A stretch of 64,000 nt of DNA, taken from contig JAMWFC010000117.1 of the NCBI GenBank assembly GCA_027475525.1, positions 4,946,183-5,010,182 of the forward strand. Reading direction: 5' to 3'. The position numbers and the translations under genes are program-made. This document shows positions 21,801 through 30,310 of this stretch, in pieces (position 1 is the stretch's first letter; each line of letters begins with the position of its first letter). Source of the DNA: Macrolepiota albuminosa (lineage: Eukaryota; Basidiomycota; Agaricomycetes; Agaricales; Agaricaceae). The notes under the pieces were generated by a model. The model made no database searches, was not told the origin of the DNA, and saw nothing but the letters and a program-made list of their open reading frames with translations.

Positions 21801-23455
21801 TCGAAGACCTGGAACACCTGCTCGCCTCGATCGGGGACCCACAGTACGACCCTGTAGCGTTCAACATCAGCGATGAACCTCGAACATGGGCAGAAGCAAA
21901 AGAATCAGGCGACTCAGGCAAATGGGAAGCGGCATACCGTGACGAGCTCGATTCTCTACGAAAGATGGGCGTATATAAGCTAGTCCCACGCTCGGCTGTC
22001 CCGATGGGACAAAAGGTGAGGACAGGGAGACCCGTTTTTAAAATCAAACGAGATGAGCACGGGAGAACTGTAAGGTTCAAGGTGAGACTTGTGTTCAGGG
22101 GTTACGAACAAATTCACGGACGGGATTACACGAAAACGACTTCGCCGACCGCGCGCATGGAATCCTGGCGCATTCTCCTCCACCTCGCGGCCACGAAAGG
22201 CTGGGATGCCACACAGGTCGACGTCAAGACTGCCTTCCTTTATGGTATCCTCCCTGACGAAGAAGTCCAGTTCATGAAACAACCCGAAGGTTTCGAGGAG
22301 GAGGGGAAGGAGGACTGGGTGTGGATGTTGGTACGTGGCCTGTACGGAATGAAGCAAGCCGGGAGGATATGGAACAAGACGGTAAACGATAACATGACAA
22401 CGTGGGGGTTCAAAAGACTACCGTGCGAATCCTGCATCTATTACAGAGTCACTGATCATGGCACAGTCATCGCAGCGCTGCACGTGGACGATTTTCTATC
22501 AATCGCTAGCACGAAAGCAGAGAATGAGCGCTTCAAAGCCCAAATGCGTGAAGTATGGGTGATCTCTGATCTAGGACTACCACGTTTTGTTGTGGGGATA
22601 GCGGTCGAATGGGATCACTCGAACAGACTGGTGAAATTATCTCAGATGGCGCTCATCGACAAGGTAATCGACCAATTCGGACAGAAGAACGCAGCACCCC
22701 TGTCCTTGCCTATGGATCCCAATTCGAAGCTCAGACGAATCGATCGCAAAACTCTGCCTCAGGAGGAGCAACGCACCCTGGAACGTACCCCTTACCGCCA
22801 ACTCGTCGGATGTCTACTCTACATTGCCATATCGACTCGCCCGGACATAGCCTTCGGGGTCCAACAACTGACCCAATACCTCGATTCCTACGGCACTCCC
22901 CACTGGAACGCAGCCATACGGCTGGTCAGATACCTAAAAGGGACCCGTGACCTTCAGCTTCATCTTGGCGGATACCACAACGACACCGAGCTCACAGGCT
23001 TCACTGACTCGGACTGGGCTAGCTGCCCTGACACCAGGCGAAGTGTGGGGGGATATGTTTGGAGCCTGGGCGCTGGCGCCGTATCCTGGGCCGTCAGAAA
23101 ACAACGAACCGTTGCAGCTTCTTCCTGCGAGGCCGAGTACATGGCTGCGTTCGAATGCGCACAAGAATGTATCTGGCTCCGCGCCCTCCTCGAGAACATA
23201 GGACTTGACATTTCAACTAGACCGACCTCCATGTTTTGCGACAACGATTCAGCGATTTCACTGTCAGAAGATCCGCTCTTACATGCACGAGTCAAGCACG
23301 TGGACATTAAGTACCATTTCCTACGGGAACGGGTGCAGTCCAACGAGCTAACATTACGCCGCGTACCATCAAAAGAGAACACCGCCGACATCTTTACCAA
23401 AGCCCTGGCATCCCCCGCCTTCCTGCATCTTCGTCCACGACTTGGACTTCGATAG
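18863..23455 (+). CDS. gag-pol: Copia A gag-pol polyprotein, intact
   Basis: A single 1530-aa frame in the copia order. Gag occupies about 1-280 with a Cys/His cluster at about 258-276 (CENC...RGH...C, an unusual knuckle spacing). The aspartic protease motif VDSGATVHIS has its catalytic Asp at 417. GAG-pre-integrase has HRRLGHANY and CDSCILGKQ. The integrase catalytic triad is probably D619, D684, E718. Reverse transcriptase has VDVKTAFLYG, YGMKQAGRIW and the active-site VDD at 1208-1210. RNase H starts near D1382 (FTDSDWAS) and contains SSCEAEYMA and CDNDSAISLSED. The ATG at 18863 is the first in frame, about 150 nt after the LTR. No stop, frameshift or missing catalytic residue is seen. Confidence 0.95.
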   Translation: MSPTSPTAVLPSDSTNPSVPERVIRHRWDGDKFNRANGNFTQWTERLKDALILNGLYAHVFPPLISCPDASAEPRAHANWSMNDRLTITFIKTALDDVEHRDLTTDRGAHLCFSDLKTRAQREGPIKQVALLQEALSTYCSQSEPLPTTAGRIADTVRRAFDIGTIDADLFTCIALLNSLNDPSFEALQNSVSTLLSKSTTESPCQPTDIRLLMENAQNILNAKANSTHATALNAKGGVKSRSTDLPGHNHGPGAVCCENCNSRKRPCRGHMKQFCVQKGGGMAGKSVADAQAAQRAFKSKESPNDNTPAKSYVAVTGIDGKLWYVDPTNLGQLPAPPETAAIANLKPLQESGLPSDHTTEYWEHAGFTAIEEARATIDWNRDSAHLNNRILAADVAPSAQPKRAPLTSPTTPFLVDSGATVHISPYRDDFLTLRPIPPRIVKGLGGSSVAAIGIGSIRLHIARGADIVLEDALYIPNANVRLISVSSLAKTGLDSLFDDTSVKIIQRSTRVLIAQGPLTQDQRLYSLKLSSALTEHRVYAAQHTADLEVWHRRLGHANYQTVADMAKSGLIPGMPSISSSRNPKCDSCILGKQTRNAVPKVREEGRKATRKLEIVWVDLAGPQAVVSRNGYRYVMNLVDDYTSEHWSILLRHKGEAFTHLKAWQMAREGEIQSKLGIYRTGHDGELDGRQMEQWLLLQGAEQQFGAAYTSAHIGRVERMHRTLMGKARAMRIATDCPPNLWDEFYLTASHLHKRTLTKSLKDITPHEAWTGRRPDYSYMREIGCKAFVLILAEHNPKIYARSIECILIGYARNSKAYRCYERKTGKIYETYHVKFHESHEGLATQTPATQESPASEATPHIHDDPEPTFLDDYPEQSVQDQPPPQGNQQDLPEHGDAALPPVPQLRRSSRISTPTEKAAPDDPPVSRVQRAVRESIEAGERVRARRLEVNNQEPGIADQARADLDRGLDPQDLANVASIEDLEHLLASIGDPQYDPVAFNISDEPRTWAEAKESGDSGKWEAAYRDELDSLRKMGVYKLVPRSAVPMGQKVRTGRPVFKIKRDEHGRTVRFKVRLVFRGYEQIHGRDYTKTTSPTARMESWRILLHLAATKGWDATQVDVKTAFLYGILPDEEVQFMKQPEGFEEEGKEDWVWMLVRGLYGMKQAGRIWNKTVNDNMTTWGFKRLPCESCIYYRVTDHGTVIAALHVDDFLSIASTKAENERFKAQMREVWVISDLGLPRFVVGIAVEWDHSNRLVKLSQMALIDKVIDQFGQKNAAPLSLPMDPNSKLRRIDRKTLPQEEQRTLERTPYRQLVGCLLYIAISTRPDIAFGVQQLTQYLDSYGTPHWNAAIRLVRYLKGTRDLQLHLGGYHNDTELTGFTDSDWASCPDTRRSVGGYVWSLGAGAVSWAVRKQRTVAASSCEAEYMAAFECAQECIWLRALLENIGLDISTRPTSMFCDNDSAISLSEDPLLHARVKHVDIKYHFLRERVQSNELTLRRVPSKENTADIFTKALASPAFLHLRPRLGLR

Positions 23456-23482
23456 AGCGCCACGGTTCCATGCGAGGAGGAG

Positions 23483-23822
23483 CGTTAGAGTGGAATGACG
23501 TCACCACGACAAAGCGATCACCATGCCGGCCCAGGCACTACTCTTCACATTGTGACGGGCCCAGGCACCACTCTCTGTTCATACATGGCCACCCCATCAC
23601 ACTTGAACAATGGTACGAATACATATAAATACGGACTAGATAGAAACACACCCTCAGTCATTTATACGGGACTGAGGGTGAGCGAACATTTACTTTACAT
23701 TGACTACGATTATTAACAGTAACATTACAGTATCATAACTGATATTGTATAGGTACAGAATATAGTCATTTATACGGGACTGAGGTATCATAACTGATAT
23801 TGTATAGGTCCGAATTCTAACA
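23483..23822 (+). repeat. 3' LTR of copia A
   Basis: 340 bp, same sequence as the 5' LTR except for its first base (C for T). It is preceded by the purine tract at 23474-23482 and followed by target-duplication copy AAACT. Confidence 0.96.
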
Positions 23823-23827
23823 AAACT

Positions 23828-24730
23828 TACTCGCTGGGAGGTACAGGCCGTTGAGCCGGCGCAGCATTGGGTATCCCGAATGCCAGTAATCCGTCCATCA
23901 TTATCATCTATTTACCTGGGTCTTTGACGCAGCATATTGGTAACCGATATGTATATTAGTGTACGTTATAATATAGACAATGATCTGGAGTCAAATATCG
24001 AGAAATAGTATGACTACAGGGTGCGACATGATATTTATAGGCGTGTATATAAGTAAATATGTCATATATGTGTGTCATAATAAGATAATTAACGAAGGAA
24101 AAACGAAAAACAATAGGGGCCGTGGTGTATCCTCCTCGCGCTGGATTTTCCCGATTCCGCGAGAAGGAGAGGACAGAATAAGTTGTTGAAATTACAAGGT
24201 GTGACCAACACCTAGATAACCAGATAACTTGTATAAGCACAATGATCCCCAGAGACGTATAAACGAGACTATATTAATGTACCTAGATAACTTGCATAAG
24301 CACAATGATCTAGGTACATGTGACTGTTAGTATGAGTATGCATAAGCTATTCGTATGTGTGACGCACCCCCAGAGACGTATAAACGAGATGGGGGGTGCG
24401 TGTGCATTGCGCACATGTATAAGTAGATATCTGAACAAAGCAGTAGTTGGCCAAAGGGCATCCCTGACTATTGTGTGTGCGGTATCATTCTGACTCTTCA
24501 CATCATCACATCTATGACATACCAACATGAGTAGGAATAGAGTAAATAAGAAAAACAGAAATATGAACAAGAATGAATAAGAGTGAGTGGGTGAGTGATT
24601 TAAATAATATATGAGCGGTATGTGTGAAGGTGGCAGTTGTCTGTCAACCGTCTCTAGTCACACCTATGTCACAATTCAAAATTCACATTACATTCCCCCC
24701 CTGCCTCCTTCCTGTATTGTGCTATTTTTG
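23828..24730. other. Intergenic region with short direct and inverted repeats
   Basis: No coding support. CCAGAGACGTATAAACGAGA occurs near 24248 and 24370. AGATAACTTGnATAAGCACA occurs near 24222 and 24287. GTACCTAGAT (24279) pairs with ATCTAGGTAC (24308), and GCACCCCC (24364) with GGGGGTGC (24393). These look like pieces of small, unnamed repeats or LTR remnants. Confidence 0.45.
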
Positions 24731-24780
24731 TTGGGAGACATTTCACTAAGCCACTGTGGCTTAGTGGAATGTCTCCCAAC
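24730..24780. repeat. Near-perfect 25-bp palindrome
   Basis: Arms GTTGGGAGACATTTCACTAA... (24730-24754) and ...GGAATGTCTCCCAAC (24756-24780) pair with one mismatch around a single central base. No target duplication was seen. It may be the remains of a small foldback element. Confidence 0.8.
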
Positions 24781-24971
24781 ATAAAGTAAACATGACTGAC
24801 TGTCAGGGGACTCCTCATTTCTTCCTTCCTTCACTCTCCTTTCATTCATTTCCTTATTTCTTCTGACATTATTTCATTTTACTGTTTCTATTCTTTCAAC
24901 ACTATCTGTTAGTACTACTCTCAGCCCTTGAGATGCTCTGGTTTTTTAGCTACCATTCAGACAAGTGTGGG

Positions 24972-25122
24972 TTAATTTGGGCCTATGGTAAGGCATCAAG
25001 TTTGAGGAATTTATGACTTGAGGGCCAATTCATGTATAGCGTGAGGTTGTGTGAGAAATAGTGATATTTCTGAGTTCAGAGTTCTTGAGCTGACCTCCCG
25101 AGAGAGAGGCCAAAGCTCAAGC
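24972..25122 (-). repeat. Split direct repeat B2 of element M
   Basis: 151 bp, matches 25468-25618 with scattered transitions; TTAATTTGGGC to CTCAAGC. Confidence 0.85.
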
Positions 25123-25196
25123 TAACTACAAGAGACTGACTAGGTGCGAGTAGAAGTAGGTAGAACAGAATGAATTGGAGTAGGGATGGCGGGTGG

Positions 25197-25467
25197 GGAT
25201 TTGAACACGTGACATGAAAACTAATCTGACGAGAGTCTGTGAGCACAGTGTGAGACGACGTAAGACTAATGGTTTGTAATGTACCTGTGAGCGCTGTGTG
25301 AGACAACAAGGTCATAGTGGCCGCGCTTGCTGTCTAATTTACTTTGGGGAGACAATGGACAAAGGAGATGAGATAAGATGTGATATGTGAAATAGAGAGA
25401 AAGAGATAAGATGATTAGATGCCCAAATTAACCCTAGGCAACCACTCCCCCACACTTGCCTGATCCA
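25197..25467 (-). repeat. Split direct repeat A2 of element M
   Basis: Matches 29405-29690 and abuts B1 directly, as expected of the circle junction. A 74-bp spacer (25123-25196) separates it from B2. Confidence 0.85.
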
Positions 25468-25618
25468 TTAATTTGGGCATATGGTAAGGCATGAAGTTTG
25501 AGGAATTTATGACTTGAGGGCTGATTCATGTATAGCATGAGGTTGCATGAGAAATAGTGATATTTCTGAGTCCAGAGTTCTCAAGCTGACCTCCTGAGAG
25601 AGAGGCTGAAGCTCAAGC
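25468..25618 (-). repeat. Split direct repeat B1 of element M
   Basis: 151 bp partner of 24972-25122, directly downstream of the recombinase gene. Confidence 0.85.
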
Positions 25619-26800
25619 CATGGCAGTGTAGCCCCGGAGAGCTGGAGGTTCGAAAGGGGCAACCTGAGAGTGGGCCAAATGAAGGAGGAAAGAGAGGTGA
25701 AGGACCTGGTTGGGGTCGTTTTCTATATAAAGCTTGTAGGTGTTGCTGCGCCACCATCCCAAGAGCTGGATTTTGTAGTCAGAATATCCTGCTGCTGCCA
25801 CTTTGGAAGCTGCTCCCCTGCAGAAACTGTGGCCAGTGTATGCCTCAGGTTTGAAACCTGCAAATGTGAGAGCCTTGCGGATGCTCTTGATGAAGAAGTC
25901 ATAGGATAGGGGCTTTCCGTTGGGCTGCTCAAATAGGGGTGCATTGGCAGCACAGGGAAGCTCTGCAAAGAGGGCTTTGAGGGTGGTGACGGGGCAAGTG
26001 GGGTAGCTGGGTGCTGCAGCCACAGTAATGGTGACACCTCAGCAGAAGGAGTCTGTTTTAGAGGCCAGCAGGGTGATGCAGGCATGTGTGGCGTGCTCGC
26101 AACTTGGGAGGAAGGAGATGTTGCTTCGAGAAAGGTTGAGGCCAGAGTTGTGCTTGCCTCCCTTGATGGTTGTGAACTTGCCGCTGCATAATAGGCCTGC
26201 ATAAGCGAGGCAGCATGCCATGTAGATAGTCATGTGTCCAGGGGCTGTTCCAGGCCAGAGCTGGGCGAGGAGGGCCGTGAGGATGGGGAGGGTGATGGGC
26301 TGCACAGGGCAGTGTTCCTTTTCTCCGTGGTAGCGCTTGATGCCATGGATGAGTCGTTGGACGAGCGACACTTCAATGGCATCAAAGGGTAAGCTGGTGT
26401 CAGTGTGGAGGGGCTTGATGGCTGTGAGGTATGCCTTGATCGTCTTGGGCTGGATGCATCCACCAAGACTTGCTACCCATGAGAGGATTGCTGGCTGGGA
26501 AGTGGGGAGTATAAAACTGTCGGGGTTGTAGAGGCTGTGGAGTTGGACGTGGAGGAGGAATTGTCATTGGCCAGTTGAGTACGTCTTCCTGGTGCTTGCC
26601 ACGAGGCCGTGCCAAAGGTAGAATGAGATGGTTTTTGGGAGATGTCAATTTTGGGCATACCACCAAGTTGGAGGCACTTTGAGCTGGGCTTTGGGTTCAG
26701 CCAGGGAGCAACTGTGAACATGCATAAAAAGAAGAAACGGGAGGCAGTGTCAGCAACGGAATTTTCAGAGGAAGATAACCAACAGGAGGAGAAAGAAATC
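25613..26800 (-). pseudogene. Tyrosine recombinase of element M, catalytic Arg lost
   Basis: Tyrosine recombinases join element circles to DNA using R-H-R-Y residues. The minus strand encodes an N-terminal core-binding part (SLGGCIQPKTIKAYLTAIK, about 26500-26440), box I as AGLLCSGKFT where LLRSGEFT is usual, and box II as GHSFCRGAAS where HSFR is usual (codon TGC at 25822-25820). It ends with LGWWRSNTYKLY, which holds the nucleophile Tyr. Both first-box and second-box Arg are Cys, each explained by one C-to-T change at CpG. An in-frame stop after KTDSFC (about 26039) splits the ORF. Inactive. Confidence 0.8.
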
Positions 26801-27860
26801 AAGGTGGCGGGCTAGGGCTATCAGGTGGTGGATGAACTTCATTGTTGGCGCCGACCAGATGGTGGTGCTGCAGATTGTGTTGAAGATGGCCTTGTTGTTG
26901 ACATGGAATACGACGTGGAGCCCCCTCAGGTTGTGGCCCCAGCAAAGTACTGCGTAGATGACCACAAACATCTCCTTTACCTGGATGTGTTCAGTACGGA
27001 GTTGTTGAGGGCAGTGTGCCAAGAACCATTCTTGGCCAAAGTAGCCACCAAGACCTTTGGCACCGCTGGCGTCAGTGAAGATGTTGACTGTTGGGTGAGA
27101 AGGTGAGATGAGGCATACACTGTTCCAGCCAAGCGTGATCTGCTGCCACCATTCAAGATTGCATTGTGCAGGCTTGGGAATGTGGTGAAATGTAAACCAA
27201 GCTGGTGGAAACGAGGTTGCAAGGTCATACAGGCCATGCAGGAAGGCGCGAGATAGAGAGATGACCTGTGATGCAAACTGGAGGAAGCCCGTGAGTTCCT
27301 CCAGCTCACATTGTGTGCATGAGGAGTGCATGGCCCAGTCATCGAGGAGGCCAGTGAGATGGGTGAGTTTGTCACTGGGAAGATGCACTTCCATAGCAAC
27401 AGAGTTGAGCTTGAGGCTGGGCCAACAATCTTGGAGGGCTGGAAAGTGAGCCCTAGTTGAACACCAAGTTGTGTGGCCTACATGAGGGCTTCATGGACAG
27501 AATTGAGGGGGGAATCAGGGGTGAATATGGCAAGTAAGTCATCAAGATAGTGTCATAAGTGGGCGGGGATGTTATTCTGTAGAATCCAGTGCAGCACCTT
27601 GGCAAACAGGTTGAAGATGTATGGGGCTGAGCAGCAGCCAAAGCCCAGGACGATGTCATAGTAGAGATTTCCCATCCATGTGAAGCCTAGCAGGGGCCAG
27701 TCTTCAGCACGTACCAGTATGTGGCAGAAAGCCACCTCAAGATCTAGCTTGATCATCAGAGACCTGGGCCCTGATGCAGCTAGATTGGTGATGGCCCGAT
27801 CAGCCATGTCGTAGTCAATGACAGCCTCCTTGTCAGCAATGCTGTCATTGACCAAAGCAT
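26765..27860 (-). pseudogene. Reverse transcriptase and RNase H of element M
   Basis: RT motifs on the minus strand: IKLDLEVAFCHI, GFTWMGNLYYDIVLGFG and SAPYIFNLFAKVLHW (27760-27570). A TGA follows at 27553-27555 and then the active-site HYLDD in register (about 27552-27535). RNase H follows (FTDASGAKGLGGYFG, about 27080-27040; LEVKEMFVV-like HIQVKEMFVVIYAV) up to 26765. The stop and later frame changes make it non-functional. Order RT, RNase H, recombinase is as in Ngaro. Confidence 0.8.
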
Positions 27861-28399
27861 TCTTCAGCCAGGAAAGGTGATGGATGTGGTGGATCTTTGA
27901 GGATCATTTGCATGTGACAGCCCCGAGTGGTGAAGCATGGAAGTTGGGGAAGGGGGGGAAGGAGAATGGGTCATGTGTACAGCCATTGTCAACCTGTGAG
28001 GCGATGTCATCAGAGAGAAGGTCTGAGACAGAGGGGCTGGTAAAGGCTGACTTAAGGTTTGGGCATGTTTGGGATAAGCAGCGGTCACCTGAGAAACCCA
28101 GGCTGGGGCCATAATGTATTATGTGTATGATAGTAAATACAAATGATTGATCGGGGTAATCTCATAAATAGTGGGTCCATGCTTCCATGTTGAGCATGGA
28201 CAACGCATGCAGGAGGTGTGACATTGATTGGAGGGGCGTTTGTGTGTAGGGCAGTGTTGGGACGTGCTGGGGGGTGAGGAAGTGAAGGGTCAAGAGGAGT
28301 CAAGGAAGAAAAGCCGAGGACGGGTAGAGCATCGCCCAGAGACTGGCCCAGGCAAGCAGACGTGTGGTGGGAGGGGCTACTTGCCCTGCTGGTGGCTCA

Positions 28400-29322
28400 G
28401 TCTTTGTGCTGATGCTTTCTGTGATTGGTCTTCCCGCATGTGGAGCAGCTATGTGGGCAGCCCCATGGGCAGGGGGATGTTGTGCAGCAGCCATTGTTGT
28501 ACTTCTGGCATGTCTCAGTGGGATTGGATGGGGTGCGCACCACTTTGTGGGCATGGCCTTGCGATAAGCATAAACATGTTTGCTCAGGAGATTGGTGGCA
28601 GGCATGCCCCAGCCCAAGTAGTCTCCCACAGCCATCTCTGATTGGCGGTGATTAAAGAATACTGAATGGTATTGGTAGACTGCTAACTATTCATATTCCA
28701 TGGTGAGTTCAATCAGGTGGGCGGTGTACTTGTAGAACACAAAGGGGATGGTGTCTGACTTGGAGAGATGGAAGCTGAGGACGTTGAAGAAGCGCTGGAG
28801 GGGGACGAGAACGGAGAAGGGGGATTTGCATTCTTTCACAGCCTTGTTGCTGATCTCAAACTGGTTGGTGGAGCCGTTGAAGGCATAGGCCACCTCCCTG
28901 TTGCAGTTTTCTGGGTTGAGTTTGTGGAGATCAGAGGCCTTGAAGTCGTGGGTGACAATAGCCACTATAACCGCTGCCTCGATATCTGGGAAATATGCAC
29001 AAATGGAAGTGGGGGCGATGATGGACATACCATTAGCTGTTACTGCTGTGATGGGTGGCACGAACTCTGGTATGTGGGCTGCCAGAACTGTGGTTGGGGC
29101 AGCTGTGCCTTTGCTCACATCCATTTTTTGAAGCATCATTTTGACAAGTGAGCCAAGATCGGAAACTGATGCGCTTAACACATTGAATGTGTCAATGGAG
29201 ACTGCAGGGGTGGGGTCACTCATCATAAGAGCTGGAGGAACAGGAGACTGGGAGGCTCTGAGGAAGCGGCCGTTAGGTGCATGAGGAGGTAGATTCGTGA
29301 GGTTTCTAGAGGAACTGCTCAT
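28400..29322 (-). pseudogene. Gag-like protein of element M with CCCH zinc finger
   Basis: A 211-aa open stretch (29322-28687) starts with an ATG just inside A1. Further downstream, in a shifted frame (about 28590-28440), the minus strand encodes a Cys/His cluster, ETCQKYNNGCC, then CPHSCSTCGKTNHRKH. The same type of finger lies before the RT of element F (42360-42480). This fits the gag-like ORF1 of Ngaro elements. At least one frame break separates the two parts. Confidence 0.6.
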
Positions 29323-29404
29323 GCACTAGTTGGTGGAGTACGGATTGACTAGATTTGAACGTGCGATGTGAAAACTAATCCAACAAGAGTCTGCGAGTGC
29401 AGTG

Positions 29405-29690
29405 TGGATTTGAACACATGACGTGAAAACTAATCTGACGAGAGTCTGCGAGCGCAGTGTGAGACGACGTAAGACTAATGGTTTGTCACGTACCTGCAAG
29501 CGCAGTGTGAGACAACAGGGTCATAGTGGCCATGCTCACTGTCTAATATACTTTGGGGAGACAATGGACAAAGGAGACAAGATAAGATGTGATAAGTGGA
29601 ATGTAATATGTGAAATAGAGAGAAAAAGATAAGATGATTAGATGCCTGAATTAACCCTGGGCAACCACCGCCCCACACTTGCCCAATCCA
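29405..29690 (-). repeat. Split direct repeat A1 of element M (5' terminus)
   Basis: About 285 bp, partner of 25197-25467. A shorter diverged repetition of the GGATTTGAACnnnTGA... motif lies just inside at 29350-29404. Confidence 0.8.
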
Positions 29691-30023
29691 CCTTTCAGCA
29701 TCACTTCCAGACTGCTTATATAAGCCGGAGTTTGCCTTTCTGACTTCTAAAGTCCGGAGTTTTCCTGCCTTGTTTGCACAGTTGTTTGGTTAGTCAATTT
29801 TCGAGTTTTTAAGGTTTTGTTGTACTGTACAGTTGTTTCCCATGCTTCAGAAGCCCCAGAAGCATCCAACCTGGCATAGAGAATACCTAGACTTGTTCTC
29901 TTTGGATCTCCCTCTGCCAGGTGAGTAGTTTCTATGATATTATCAGTACATACTCTAATACACTTTGGATCTCCCTCTGCCAGTTGTGTGACTGAACCAC
30001 AGCCTCTAGAGGTCACCCTTACA

Positions 30024-30310
30024 GTAGGAAGCACTCTGAAATATGTTGTTGTTCAACAATAGCAAGGTTGTCCTGACTTTGCATCAGATTGACAAGGTTC
30101 TGGTATTGTAAATCCATAATGAGGAGCCATATTGTTTCATTGTGAAGAGCTTCATCCATTTATTGTGTGAACATCTGAAACTCTATGATGAGCATGTATG
30201 CAACAATTCTGTTGTGGCATGGGACATGGTTGATTTATATAATATTTGTCAGGGGACTCCTCATTTCTTCCTGCTTTCACTCTTCATTCCTTCATTCTCT
30301 TTTTATTCAT
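30024..30310 (+). other. Unknown segment plus short L2 fragment
   Basis: 30024-30247 follows the L2 end and could be internal sequence of the L2 element; no protein motif seen. 30248-30310 is the first 60 bp of another L2 copy (TGTCAGGGGACTCC), cut off where relic D starts. Confidence 0.5.

Larger units (their letters stand above)
18372..23822 (+). mobile_element. Ty1/copia element A, complete and apparently recent
   Basis: 5451 bp with two 340-bp LTRs (18372-18711, 23483-23822) and target duplication AAACT (18367-18371, 23823-23827). The LTRs appear identical except the first base (T versus C). A primer-binding site follows the 5' LTR, a 1530-codon gag-pol is open, and a polypurine tract GAGGAGGAG (23474-23482) precedes the 3' LTR. 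Every part needed for an autonomous copia element is present, so it could still be active. Confidence 0.96.
24972..29690 (-). mobile_element. Ngaro/PAT-like tyrosine-recombinase retrotransposon M, decayed
   Basis: On the minus strand the order is repeat A1 (29690-29405), gag-like ORF, RT, RNase H, tyrosine recombinase, then B1 (25618-25468), A2 (25467-25197) and B2 (25122-24972). This A1-genes-B1-A2-B2 split direct repeat pattern is diagnostic for Ngaro/PAT-type DIRS-order elements, which integrate through a circular intermediate and make no target duplication. CpG is rare, and several TGA stops and Arg-to-Cys changes fit CpG decay. Confidence 0.85.
24801..30023 (+). mobile_element. L2 LTR split by Ngaro-like element M
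   Basis: L2 is a repeat of about 490-520 bp starting TGTCAGGGGACTCC and ending CCTTACA (TG...CA). Here its left part is 24801-24971 and its right part 29691-30023, with element M between; the uninterrupted copies at 59301-59791 and 61791-62308 prove the join. Flanking 5-mers (CTGAC, GTAGG) do not match, so this copy may be part of a longer element or have lost a flank. Orientation as an LTR is not resolved. Confidence 0.75.

Noticed and set aside
29339..29470. Imperfect duplication just inside A1 of element M as a CRISPR-like or regulatory repeat
   Set aside because: Only two diverged units, and the sequence is explained as part of the split direct repeats.
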